This document shows, piece after piece, positions 1 through 5,936 of a DNA stretch of 8,087 nucleotides. Position numbers and translations under genes: made by a program. The stretch spans positions 1 to 8,087 of the forward strand of contig JAFOIS010000200.1 of the NCBI GenBank assembly GCA_017420605.1, written 5' to 3'. The stretch comes from Lachnospiraceae bacterium (lineage in GTDB: Bacteria > Bacillota > Clostridia > Lachnospirales > Lachnospiraceae). How positions within the stretch are numbered: the stretch's first letter is position 1; the number at the start of each line of letters is the position of its first letter. The notes under the pieces were generated by a model. It worked only from the letters and a program-made list of their open reading frames with translations, did no database searches and was not told where the DNA came from.

Positions 1-1008
1 ATCTGCAACTGGATATTTCGGATAGAAACCGTATGTATCGCGGAACTTATTCATGAGTGGAATAAAACAATCCATGTCTGACCGGTATTGGTTTACATCA
101 ACCACGGCGATATATTCGTCGGCAACACCGATCTGGACATTATACGCGGGAAGCAGCTGGTCATTCCCCATATAGTCGGTCTTGATCCTCATGAAAGTGG
201 CGGAATGGTCTGTTTTTGAGTAGCTGTTCCGCCCTTCCCCGCAGATATGGATCTTTTCCACGTATTCCTCCAGCTTTTGCGCGTACTCCATGAGTTTCTC
301 ATAATGACGCTGCTGAATGGTCTTATGATGGCCTCTGCCGTGTTTGAACTGCGTTTCGTCCAGCTGCCATACTTCCGCATATTTTTCTGCGGCTTCCCGG
401 ATATACTCCGGTGCATACTCGGTATTGACACACAGTTTCATGCCCGTATAGGCCAGTTCTTCATTGATTTCCCGGAAGAGTGCCGTGATCTTATCAAACA
501 GGCGGTACCTTGATTTCTCCGTTGCTTTCTTCCATACCCACGTATATTTGTTGGCATTGGCTTCGAACTTGGAACCGTCGATATACAGATGCTGAAGATC
601 CACGTGTTCTGTTTCGAAGATCTTCCGGTTAATGTCATTGAATATTTCTTCGATGGATTCCCCAAGCACTTCATTGATGAAGTAGCCGAAGGTACGGTAG
701 GATGGAGCCTCGTGCCCCATAAGATACATGAACCGGAGATTTACCCTGCACTGGTCCTCCAGTTCCCGTAATGAGATGTAGCCATTCGTCATAAATCCGA
801 ACAGTACTGTTTTCAGCATGCTGACTGGGTCATATCTGAATCTTCCCGTATAGTGCTTCGGGATGCTTTTCAGATATTTCTCCAGTTCGATCCCTCCCAT
901 GAATCGGTCAAATGTCAGCACCGGATCACAGATGTCCAGATAATCCTGAATTAGCATTGGCAAAACTGCCTGTTTGGGGTTAGAATAAAACTTGTTAAAG
1001 TTTTTCAT
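1..1008 (-). CDS. IS1182-family transposase, N-terminal part (cut by window edge)
   Basis: This is the first 336 codons of a DDE transposase that catalyses cut-and-paste movement of an insertion sequence. The frame is open from an ATG at 1008 to base 1 without a stop, so it is partial only because the window ends. Visible family marks are the N-terminal region with RFRYDPVSMLKTVLFGFM (about residues 56-73), YIDGSKFEANANKYTWVWKK (142-161) carrying the probable first catalytic Asp D144, a coiled-coil-rich insert (about 200-255), and KTDHSATFMRIK (265-276) followed by LLPAYNVQIGVADEYI (285-300). The last readable residues, YPVAD, match the spot where the second catalytic Asp (usually followed by AGYGS) sits in IS1182 transposases. 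The start has no convincing ribosome binding site, as is common in transposases. Base composition is more AT-rich than in the neighbouring genes, consistent with transfer. Recognition is from known family motifs; the exact element name cannot be given. Confidence 0.9.
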   Translation of the reverse strand, partial: MKNFNKFYSNPKQAVLPMLIQDYLDICDPVLTFDRFMGGIELEKYLKSIPKHYTGRFRYDPVSMLKTVLFGFMTNGYISLRELEDQCRVNLRFMYLMGHEAPSYRTFGYFINEVLGESIEEIFNDINRKIFETEHVDLQHLYIDGSKFEANANKYTWVWKKATEKSRYRLFDKITALFREINEELAYTGMKLCVNTEYAPEYIREAAEKYAEVWQLDETQFKHGRGHHKTIQQRHYEKLMEYAQKLEEYVEKIHICGEGRNSYSKTDHSATFMRIKTDYMGNDQLLPAYNVQIGVADEYIAVVDVNQYRSDMDCFIPLMNKFRDTYGFYPKYPVAD

Positions 1009-1030
1009 CGCAAGTTTAATTTTAACACAA

Positions 1031-1070
1031 AAGAAGGATCTTGGGCTTTGATAAACCCTTGATCCTTCTT
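1031..1070 (-). terminator. Hairpin between IS transposase and DUF1858 gene (terminator or IS end)
   Basis: AAGAAGGATC (1031-1040) is perfectly complementary to GATCCTTCTT (1061-1070). After a two-base mismatch the inner GGG (1043-1045) pairs with CCC (1056-1058). On the minus strand the stem is followed by TTTTGTGTT, so it could end transcripts coming from the cupin/DUF1858 operon before they enter the transposase. On the plus strand it is followed by TGTTTTT, so it could act in both directions. It may instead belong to the insertion sequence, many of which carry such a stem to block outside transcription. Confidence 0.6.
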
Positions 1071-1121
1071 TGTTTTTCAGGCTATGCTTTTTTCACAGCC
1101 CCTTCTTTTCACATACGAAAC

Positions 1122-1140
1122 GGAAGAAGATCATTCTTCC
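1122..1140 (-). repeat. 7-bp inverted repeat over the DUF1858 stop codon
   Basis: GGAAGAA (1122-1128) and TTCTTCC (1134-1140) form a 7-bp stem with a 5-nt loop that includes the stop codon of the DUF1858 gene. On the plus strand it is followed by TTTTT, but no plus-strand transcript is apparent. On the minus strand no T-run follows. The Lys/Glu codons of the protein tail partly explain the pattern, so a function is doubtful. Confidence 0.35.
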
Positions 1141-1367
1141 TTTTTCTCTTCCTTCTGACCGACCATCTTCCTGAGCTCCGCGATCACGTCGTCGAGCGGC
1201 AGGTTGATCTTTTCGCTGATCCCCTTGAGATCCATTTTTCCGACGATGCCCATCATGAGCGGGTTGTCGAGGATCTTGAAGCGTTCGTCCATCGCGAGCA
1301 GTTTTTCCTTGATGTCCGGGAAGTTTTTCAGAAGCTCACCTACTTTTGTCGATGCATTGATATCCAT
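1131..1367 (-). CDS. DUF1858 domain protein, small and cysteine-free
   Basis: A 78-residue soluble protein that matches the DUF1858 pattern along nearly its whole length: an N-terminal strand and helix, TKVGELLKNFPDIKEKLLAM (about 7-26), then FKILDNPLMMGIVGKMDLKGISEKINLPLDDVIAELRKMV (about 30-69), and a Lys/Glu tail. In related proteins this small helical domain is fused to, or sits next to, redox and hybrid-cluster proteins, and some carry cysteine pairs. This copy contains no cysteine, so it cannot itself do disulfide chemistry; a binding role is more likely (inference). The start is well set: AGGAGG at 1374-1379 lies 6 nt before the ATG. It follows the cupin gene after 24 nt on the same strand and is almost certainly cotranscribed with it. 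Confidence 0.8.
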   Translation of the reverse strand: MDINASTKVGELLKNFPDIKEKLLAMDERFKILDNPLMMGIVGKMDLKGISEKINLPLDDVIAELRKMVGQKEEKKEE

Positions 1368-1391
1368 GGTATTCCTCCTTTTTGCGGCGGT

Positions 1392-1739
1392 TCAGTCGTT
1401 GTGGATCAGCGCGATGAACGCAAGATCTTCGGTGCCGTTGTTCTCGATGCTGTGGAACTGTCCGGGAAGGATCGTGCAGATGTCGCCGGCATGTACTTTG
1501 GTGACCGAGCCGTCGTTGTCGATGAAGTCGCCTTCGCCAGACAGGATGTAGTAGGGCTCCGTCTCATGGACGTGCTGGTGCCAGCCGACCGTGGAGCCGG
1601 GCGGCAGTACGAGCTTCGCGTACATGCGGCCGTGGCCGTAGAGATCCTCTTTCGGGACGATGTCGTAGACGTAGGCGACGCCGATGCCCTTGCCGCCGCC
1701 GAGACCGTAACGTTCTTTTGCTTCTTCGTGTCTTACCAT
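1392..1739 (-). CDS. Single-domain cupin protein
   Basis: A 115-residue protein with one conserved cupin beta-barrel. Cupin motif 1 is complete: G48, H54, H56, E61 and G68 within PPGSTVGWHQHVHETEPYYIL. Motif 2 is in GDICTILPGQFHSIEN (85-100) with H96 and N100. H54, H56, E61 and H96 are the expected metal ligands, so it likely binds a divalent metal. Single-domain cupins serve as sugar isomerases, dioxygenases or small-molecule sensors, and the substrate here cannot be read. The frame stays open upstream to 1892, but the start at 1739 is preferred: GGAAGGGGG lies 6 nt before it (1746-1754), the upstream extension is Arg-rich and unlike the family, and the predicted promoter (1830-1859) would lie inside the longer version. 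It is the first gene of a two-gene unit with DUF1858. Confidence 0.88.
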   Translation of the reverse strand: MVRHEEAKERYGLGGGKGIGVAYVYDIVPKEDLYGHGRMYAKLVLPPGSTVGWHQHVHETEPYYILSGEGDFIDNDGSVTKVHAGDICTILPGQFHSIENNGTEDLAFIALIHND

Positions 1740-1791
1740 AATAGACCCCCTTCCAAGACGGGAATGCTGTATCCGCAAAGTCATGCGCACG

Positions 1792-1811
1792 CGGCCGCCG
1801 TACGGCCGCCG
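1792..1811. repeat. Two direct copies of a 9-bp GC-rich unit
   Basis: CGGCCGCCG occurs at 1792-1800 and again at 1803-1811, separated by TA, a period of 11 bp or about one helical turn. It lies in the cupin mRNA leader and could be a protein-binding site or part of leader secondary structure. No function is demonstrated. Confidence 0.4.
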
Positions 1812-1822
1812 GACCGAAGTCC
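1811..1822 (-). promoter_or_regulatory. C(UUCG)G tetraloop hairpin at the 5' end of the cupin mRNA
   Basis: On the minus strand GGAC-TTCG-GTCC forms a 4-bp stem closed by the extra-stable C(UUCG)G tetraloop. It falls directly at the predicted transcription start (about 1823). A stem at the extreme 5' end can protect an mRNA from 5'-end-dependent decay. That role is an inference from position. Confidence 0.4.
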
Positions 1823-1829
1823 CGTATTT

Positions 1830-1859
1830 ATTATATACCAACCGCGCTGGTTTTGTTGA
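1830..1859 (-). promoter_or_regulatory. Sigma-A-type promoter for the cupin-DUF1858 unit
   Basis: On the minus strand there is a perfect TATAAT -10 box (1835 to 1830), with TCAACA as the -35 box (1859 to 1854, four of six consensus bases) at an 18-nt spacing. Transcription would start near 1823 and give a leader of about 84 nt before the cupin start codon. Confidence 0.55.
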
Positions 1860-1877
1860 GAAGGATTTTGTTTTTGA

Positions 1878-1907
1878 TTGATTCGCGGTCACGCGCGGGC
1901 GTATACT
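1878..1907 (+). promoter_or_regulatory. Promoter for the PHP-phosphatase operon
   Basis: TTGATT (1878-1883) and TATACT (1902-1907) are good -35 and -10 boxes with an 18-nt spacer. The start of transcription would be near 1914, leaving a leader of about 30 nt. It is divergent from the cupin promoter, with the two -35 regions about 20 bp apart, so one regulator could affect both. Confidence 0.55.
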
Positions 1908-1918
1908 TATTTTCTAAA

Positions 1919-1932
1919 GGGACAGCTGTCCC
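1919..1932. promoter_or_regulatory. 14-bp perfect palindrome, candidate operator
   Basis: GGGACAGCTGTCCC is a perfect 14-bp dyad with no loop, placed just downstream of the predicted transcription start of the plus-strand operon and directly before its AAGGAG ribosome binding site (1934-1939). A loop-free dyad in that position fits a dimeric repressor site better than an RNA hairpin. No regulator gene is present in the window. Confidence 0.45.
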
Positions 1933-1944
1933 GAAGGAGAAGGC

Positions 1945-2919
1945 ATGCTGATAAGACAGAACGCGTTTGACGGAAAAGAAAGGATGCTGAAGGGAGCCCT
2001 GCATTGCCATACGACCCGTTCCGACGGGGACGGGACGCCGGAGGAAGTGATCCGGCTCCATGTATCGAAGGGCTACGATTTCCTCGCCATTACGGATCAC
2101 CGGCGCTATAACTATAAAAACTTCGCGCCGGAGACGGACATCACGATCATTCCCGGCATGGAGTATGACTCGACTTTTGAACGCGGCCTCGGTTTCCGCT
2201 GCTTTCATATCGTGTGCCTCGGACCTGATGATGAGACGAACGGCTTTGCGCAGGACCAGTACTTCGAGAGCGGGCATTCCACCTGTCAGGAAGACTTCCA
2301 GCCGTATCTCGACTGGCTGCACAAAAACGGGCAGATGACGATCTACGCCCATCCGGAATGGAGCTCGACGCCGACAAAGTATTTTGACAGGCTGCGCGGG
2401 AATTTCGCGATGGAGGTCTGGAACACGGGCTGCGCGGAAGAGGGAAATGAGGACATGAACGCGCCGTACTGGGACGAGATCCTCGGCGAAGGACAGCCCC
2501 TCTTCGGTGTTGCGACGGACGACGGGCATCCGATGCGGCAGCACTGCCGCGGCTGGGTTATGGTACGCGCGAAGTCTAGGTCCGTTAAGGATATTTTTGC
2601 GGCGCTAAAGGAAGGCGCGTTCTATGCGTCGACCGGACCGGTGATCCATGATTTCTACGTCGAGGACGGCATCGCGCATATCCAATGCGATCCTGCCGCG
2701 TGGATCGAATTCTCCTCGGACATGCACCCGACGCGCCGCATCCGCAGCGAAGAAGGGAAGACGATCACGGAAGCCTCCTATGATCTTTCCCGGTACGGCG
2801 GCTACCGTTACGTCCGCGCTTCGGTAGTCGGCGAAAACGGTCTCCGCGCATGGACGAACCCGATCTTCCTGCCGGAATACAAAGAGCTCGAAACGGCCTG
2901 TGAGGACAGCTTCCGCTGA
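1945..2919 (+). CDS. PHP-domain metal-dependent phosphoesterase
   Basis: A 324-residue cytoplasmic protein of the PHP family, whose members use two or three metal ions to hydrolyse phosphomonoesters or phosphodiesters. The metal-binding motifs appear in order: LHCHTTRSDG (19-28, ligands H20 and H22, D27), AITDHR (48-53, D51/H52), GMEYD (71-75, E73), H88, YAHPEW (134-139, H136), and ATDDGHP (190-196, D193 and H195). All expected ligands seem to be present, so the enzyme should be active. After about residue 225 comes a short beta-rich C-terminal domain (FYVEDGIAHIQC to the YVRASVVGENG region) that follows the catalytic domain in this subfamily. The substrate is unknown; histidinol phosphate, nucleotide bisphosphates and other phosphoesters are all known for the family. 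The start is supported by AAGGAG 5 nt upstream; the next Met (1984) has no such support. First gene of a three-gene operon. Confidence 0.9.
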   Translation: MLIRQNAFDGKERMLKGALHCHTTRSDGDGTPEEVIRLHVSKGYDFLAITDHRRYNYKNFAPETDITIIPGMEYDSTFERGLGFRCFHIVCLGPDDETNGFAQDQYFESGHSTCQEDFQPYLDWLHKNGQMTIYAHPEWSSTPTKYFDRLRGNFAMEVWNTGCAEEGNEDMNAPYWDEILGEGQPLFGVATDDGHPMRQHCRGWVMVRAKSRSVKDIFAALKEGAFYASTGPVIHDFYVEDGIAHIQCDPAAWIEFSSDMHPTRRIRSEEGKTITEASYDLSRYGGYRYVRASVVGENGLRAWTNPIFLPEYKELETACEDSFR

Positions 2920-2970
2920 TAAGGCCGCCCGGCACAGCAGTAGGACCGGCATGAAACGGAGAACAGTGAT

Positions 2971-3585
2971 ATGATCCTGCACATCATCCGTCACGGGGAG
3001 ACAGTTTATAATGCACAGAAGCGTCTGCAGGGGCAGCGGAACATTCCGCTCAACGAACAGGGGATCCTGCAGGCGGAAGAGGCGGCGCGGTATCTTCGCG
3101 ACGCCGGCATCGTCTACGACGTGATCTATTCCAGCCCGCTTGCGCGCGCCTACGAGACGGCGGAGATCCTCGGGCGAGGGATGAACGCGCCGCTGATCAG
3201 GGATGCAAGGCTCCTTGAGATCGGCTACGGGCCTTATGAAGGCGATCCTTATGAAGTCCTCGATGAAAACATGTTCGCATACTTCCGGGATCCCGACCAT
3301 ACCGAGCCTCCGGAAGGCGTGGAGCCGATCGCGGCCCTCGAAGCGCGGACGGAGGCCTTCCTTGAGGAGGTCAGGGAGCGGGACCGGGATAAAGAAAAAG
3401 TCCTTGTCGTGACCCACGGCGTCGCGATCCGGGCCATGGTCCGGTATTTTCTGAACCTGACGTCCGCGGCCTCCTGGTCGTATTTTATCGGGAACTGCTG
3501 TATCTATGAGACGGAACTCGCAGACGGAAAATGGGAAAAGTTCCATCTGCATAAGCTGTTTACGCGGGAAACACCTGCGATCTGA
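2971..3585 (+). CDS. Histidine phosphatase family protein (phosphoglycerate-mutase-like)
   Basis: A 204-residue cytoplasmic enzyme of the histidine phosphatase (branch 1) superfamily, which forms a phosphohistidine intermediate. It shows IIRHGET (5-11, with R7, nucleophile H8 and G9), the QGQRNIPLNEQG segment (20-31), SSPLARAYETA (54-64, R59 binds phosphate), LLEIGYGPYEG (81-91, E83 the probable proton donor) and VVTHG (146-150, with H149 the second catalytic His). All core residues are present, so activity is expected. Family members range from 2,3-bisphosphoglycerate-dependent mutases to broad phosphatases and cobalamin- or fructose-bisphosphate-related enzymes; at this length without the mutase insert, a phosphatase is more likely than a glycolytic mutase. 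The start follows ACGGAGA (2956-2962) by 8 nt. It sits 51 nt after the PHP gene with no terminator between, so the two are probably cotranscribed. Confidence 0.9.
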   Translation: MILHIIRHGETVYNAQKRLQGQRNIPLNEQGILQAEEAARYLRDAGIVYDVIYSSPLARAYETAEILGRGMNAPLIRDARLLEIGYGPYEGDPYEVLDENMFAYFRDPDHTEPPEGVEPIAALEARTEAFLEEVRERDRDKEKVLVVTHGVAIRAMVRYFLNLTSAASWSYFIGNCCIYETELADGKWEKFHLHKLFTRETPAI

Positions 3586-3666
3586 TCACAGGAAAGACAC
3601 AAACATGCGGTATCCTGTCTGAAAACGGGAAATGACGCTGCGCGGACTGCGCCGGGAGATGCCGGA

Positions 3667-4479
3667 ATGGAAGACAGAATCAAGTCGAAAGATGACCAGG
3701 ATCTTAGAGAAAACCTCAGGAAAATGACGTTTCCGGAGAAGGTGGATCATATCTGGCGTTACTACAGGATCCCGATCATCATCGCCGCTGCGGCCGTCAT
3801 TTTTATAGTCAGCCTTTCGAAGTCGATCCTTTCGCAGAAGCCGTGCGTTCTGCACGCGGATTTCCTAAACGGCGTCACGGCGGATGATACGAAAACGGAG
3901 GCGGTGACGGAAGGTTTCGCGACCTACGCCGGCATAGACCTGAAAAAGCAGGACGTCATCCTGGAAGGGAATCTCTACGTTACACAGGAAATTTCGCAGA
4001 TGTCCTACGAGGACATGCAGACGCATCAGATCCTCATGGTCAAGATGGCCGCTAAGGAGATCGACGCGCTCGCCGCGGACGCCGTTACCTATGACTATTA
4101 TACGGAGATCGGCGCTTTTCTGGATCTCCGCGAAGTGATGACGGAAGAGGAGCTGGCCGCCTTCGAAGGAAGGATCTACTATGCGGACCGCGCGTATCTT
4201 GCGAAGGTGCAGCAGGCGATGGAAGATCCGAACTACGTACGGCCCGTCCTTTCCGACGAGGAGATCCGGGCGAAGACAGATCCGGCGCTCTTTGTGATGC
4301 CGGATCCTGCGGAAATGGAAGACCCGATCCCGGTCGGGATCATGGCAAACGGCCTTGCACCGATGGAAGAACTTGGTTTCTATCCGAATACCGTCTGCAT
4401 CATCGGTGTCACTTCGAACGGCGCGAATCCCGAAAACGCCGTAAAATTCCTGCAGTATCTTCTGAACGGACAGACCTGA
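3667..4479 (+). CDS. Single-pass membrane-anchored hypothetical protein
   Basis: A 270-residue protein I do not recognise by function. It has a charged cytoplasmic N-terminus (1-34, containing the amphipathic KMTFPEKVDHIWRYYRIP stretch), one hydrophobic segment at about 35-52 (IPIIIAAAAVIFIVSL), and a long acidic extracytoplasmic part. This layout, with the KVDHIWRYYRIP lead-in to the membrane, is common among uncharacterised Clostridia proteins. There is no lipobox and no signal-peptide cleavage site, so it is likely anchored type-II style (inference). Within the outer domain, AKEIDALAADAVTYDYY and LDLREVMTEEELAAFEGRIYY resemble the fold of solute-binding or extracellular sensor proteins, but this is weak. 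GGGAG at 3654-3658 lies 8 nt before the ATG. It is the last gene of the operon, 81 nt after the histidine phosphatase, and is followed by the terminator at 4523. Confidence 0.8.
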   Translation: MEDRIKSKDDQDLRENLRKMTFPEKVDHIWRYYRIPIIIAAAAVIFIVSLSKSILSQKPCVLHADFLNGVTADDTKTEAVTEGFATYAGIDLKKQDVILEGNLYVTQEISQMSYEDMQTHQILMVKMAAKEIDALAADAVTYDYYTEIGAFLDLREVMTEEELAAFEGRIYYADRAYLAKVQQAMEDPNYVRPVLSDEEIRAKTDPALFVMPDPAEMEDPIPVGIMANGLAPMEELGFYPNTVCIIGVTSNGANPENAVKFLQYLLNGQT

Positions 4480-4522
4480 TCCCGGATGCCCCCGTTGGGC
4501 CCGGACAATAGGAAAAGGAATG

Positions 4523-4546
4523 CCGCGGCGCTTGCCGCGGTTTTTT
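4523..4546 (+). terminator. Strong intrinsic terminator of the PHP-phosphatase operon
   Basis: CCGCGGC (4523-4529), a four-base loop GCTT, and GCCGCGG (4534-4540) make a perfect 7-bp GC stem, followed directly by six T's (4541-4546). It ends the plus-strand operon 43 nt after its last stop codon. The T-run overlaps the stop codon of the MATE gene on the other strand. Read from the minus strand, the same stem is followed by CATTCCTTTTCC, so it may also help end the convergent operon, but less well. Confidence 0.9.
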
Positions 4547-5928
4547 CATATCTTCTTCCCGATCCATTTCCCGGACCGGAAGCGGAACGTGGCAAGGAGG
4601 AGGCGGGTGAGCTGATCCGCGAGGATCCCGAGCCAGATACCGGCGATGCCGAGATGGAAGACGTAGACGCACAGGGCCGTGACGCCCGTACGCAGCCCCA
4701 GAACACTGATCATGGAGACCGTGAGCGTAAAGCGGACGTCGCCCGCGGCGCGCAGTGTGCCCATGAAGACGACGAGGGAGAGCTGCAGGAGTACGATGAC
4801 GCAGATGAACCGGCAGATCATGACGGAGATGGCAAGCACGGGCTCGTCGCCCGGGAAATACAGACTGAAGAACCATCTTCCGAAGAAAATGAAGAACAGA
4901 GACAGCGTAAGCGAGATCCCTACGCCGATGCGCTGACAGATGCGGGCGTATTTCTTTGCGTGGTCCGGAAGGCCGGCGCCGAGCGCCTCCCCGGAAAGCG
5001 CGACGGACGCGGCCTGCAGGCCGTCGGCGAAGGAAAAAGCGAGGCTCATGAGGTTCATGCCGACGTTGTGCGCCGCGAAAGCGTCCGTACCGAGCCGGGC
5101 GGCGATCATGGCCGTGGCGAGGAAACCGACCCGCATGGCGACGTTTTCGACGACGAAATTGGAAGCGAGACGGAGAAGGCGGGCAAGTTCGTCAAACCGC
5201 GGCTTGAGGCCGAGCGCGCGCATATATGGGATCTGAACGTAACTTGCCTTCCGGAAAAGCGAGAAGATGCTCATGATCGTGGCCACGAACGAGCCGAAGA
5301 CCGTCGCGATCGCGGCGCCGCGGATCCCGAGCGCCGGGAACCCCAGATGTCCGCCGATCAGCAGATAATTGAAGCAGATATTGACGATGGAACTTGTGAG
5401 GTTCGTCGTCATGGAGATGCGGGTATAACCGCTGCCGCGCTGCGCGGAATTGACGCACATCGTCACGGCATTGCAGAGGAACCCGCCCATAATGATGCGG
5501 AAGTACAGGACGGCGTCCGCATGGGTATCCGCATTGCTGCCGGCAAAGCGGATGATCGGATCGGCGAAACCGACGGCGACCGCCGATAAAACAATGACGA
5601 GGGCAACCGTCATCGTAAGCGCCGAAAGGAGGGTCGTATTCGCGTCCCTGCGGCGGTCTTCCCCCTTGCGCCGCGCGATGGTCGCCGAGAGCGCGATATT
5701 CATGGAGATAAAAATCGTCATGAAAATGAACTTCGGCTGGGAGGTGAGACCGACGGCCGCGACGGCCGCCTTGCCGAGCGTGGAAACCATCATCGAATCG
5801 ATGAGGCCCGCTACGTTTACGGCAAAACTCGCCAGCATGGCCGGCCAGGCGGTCTGGACCGCCTGCATCACCATTTCACGGGTCGTTTTGCGAAGGATCG
5901 CTTCGCGGACTGTGTTTGTTTCCGCCAT
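4546..5928 (-). CDS. MATE-family efflux transporter
   Basis: A 460-residue inner-membrane antiporter of the MATE (NorM/DinF) family, which exports drugs or cationic metabolites in exchange for Na+ or H+. Length and a run of hydrophobic segments through the whole protein fit the usual 12 membrane helices in two related halves. Family marks in the N-half are GLIDSMMVSTLGKAAVAAVGL (41-61) and NYLLIGGHLGFPALGIRGAAIATV (187-210). In the C-half, the NVGMNLMSLAFSFADGLQAASVALSGEALGAG segment and FMGTLRAAGDVRFTLT repeat the pattern. It ends with a short basic tail. The substrate cannot be predicted. The start is close behind the TtcA-like stop codon (8 nt gap) with only a weak AGAGAAAG binding site, so translation is probably coupled. 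Last gene of a three-gene operon. Confidence 0.93.
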   Translation of the reverse strand: MAETNTVREAILRKTTREMVMQAVQTAWPAMLASFAVNVAGLIDSMMVSTLGKAAVAAVGLTSQPKFIFMTIFISMNIALSATIARRKGEDRRRDANTTLLSALTMTVALVIVLSAVAVGFADPIIRFAGSNADTHADAVLYFRIIMGGFLCNAVTMCVNSAQRGSGYTRISMTTNLTSSIVNICFNYLLIGGHLGFPALGIRGAAIATVFGSFVATIMSIFSLFRKASYVQIPYMRALGLKPRFDELARLLRLASNFVVENVAMRVGFLATAMIAARLGTDAFAAHNVGMNLMSLAFSFADGLQAASVALSGEALGAGLPDHAKKYARICQRIGVGISLTLSLFFIFFGRWFFSLYFPGDEPVLAISVMICRFICVIVLLQLSLVVFMGTLRAAGDVRFTLTVSMISVLGLRTGVTALCVYVFHLGIAGIWLGILADQLTRLLLATFRFRSGKWIGKKI

Positions 5929-5936
5929 CTTTCTCT

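Larger units (their letters stand above)
1..1080 (-). mobile_element. Insertion sequence (IS1182 type), right-hand portion
   Basis: The transposase and its short upstream leader mark an insertion sequence that extends beyond the left edge. The right boundary is not defined. It should lie somewhere between the start codon at 1008 and the DUF1858 gene, probably at or near the hairpin at 1031-1070. The left end is outside the window, so terminal inverted repeats and a target duplication cannot be matched. The end coordinate 1080 is an estimate. Confidence 0.6.

Noticed and set aside
1080..1100. GGCTGTG-loop-CATAGCC stem on the minus strand downstream of DUF1858 as a terminator
   Set aside because: Short stem with a wobble pair and no T-run after it; the hairpin at 1031-1070 is a far better terminator candidate.
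1041..1859. A 272-codon plus-strand reading frame opposite the cupin and DUF1858 genes
   Set aside because: It overlaps the antisense of two genes with family motifs and strong ribosome binding sites, and also crosses the hairpin at 1031-1070.
1740..1892. N-terminal extension of the cupin up to a start at 1892
   Set aside because: No ribosome binding site at 1892, an Arg-rich non-conserved extension, and the predicted promoter lies inside it; the start at 1739 has GGAAGGGGG at 6 nt.
2605..3552. A 315-codon minus-strand reading frame opposite the PHP and histidine phosphatase genes
   Set aside because: Antisense by-product; both opposite genes have complete catalytic motifs.
4486..5589. A 367-codon plus-strand reading frame opposite the MATE gene
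   Set aside because: It is antisense to a clear membrane transporter, its product is a hydrophilic Asp/Glu/Arg-rich sequence with no domain, and it arises from the GC-rich codon pattern of the MATE gene. It also begins next to the terminator.
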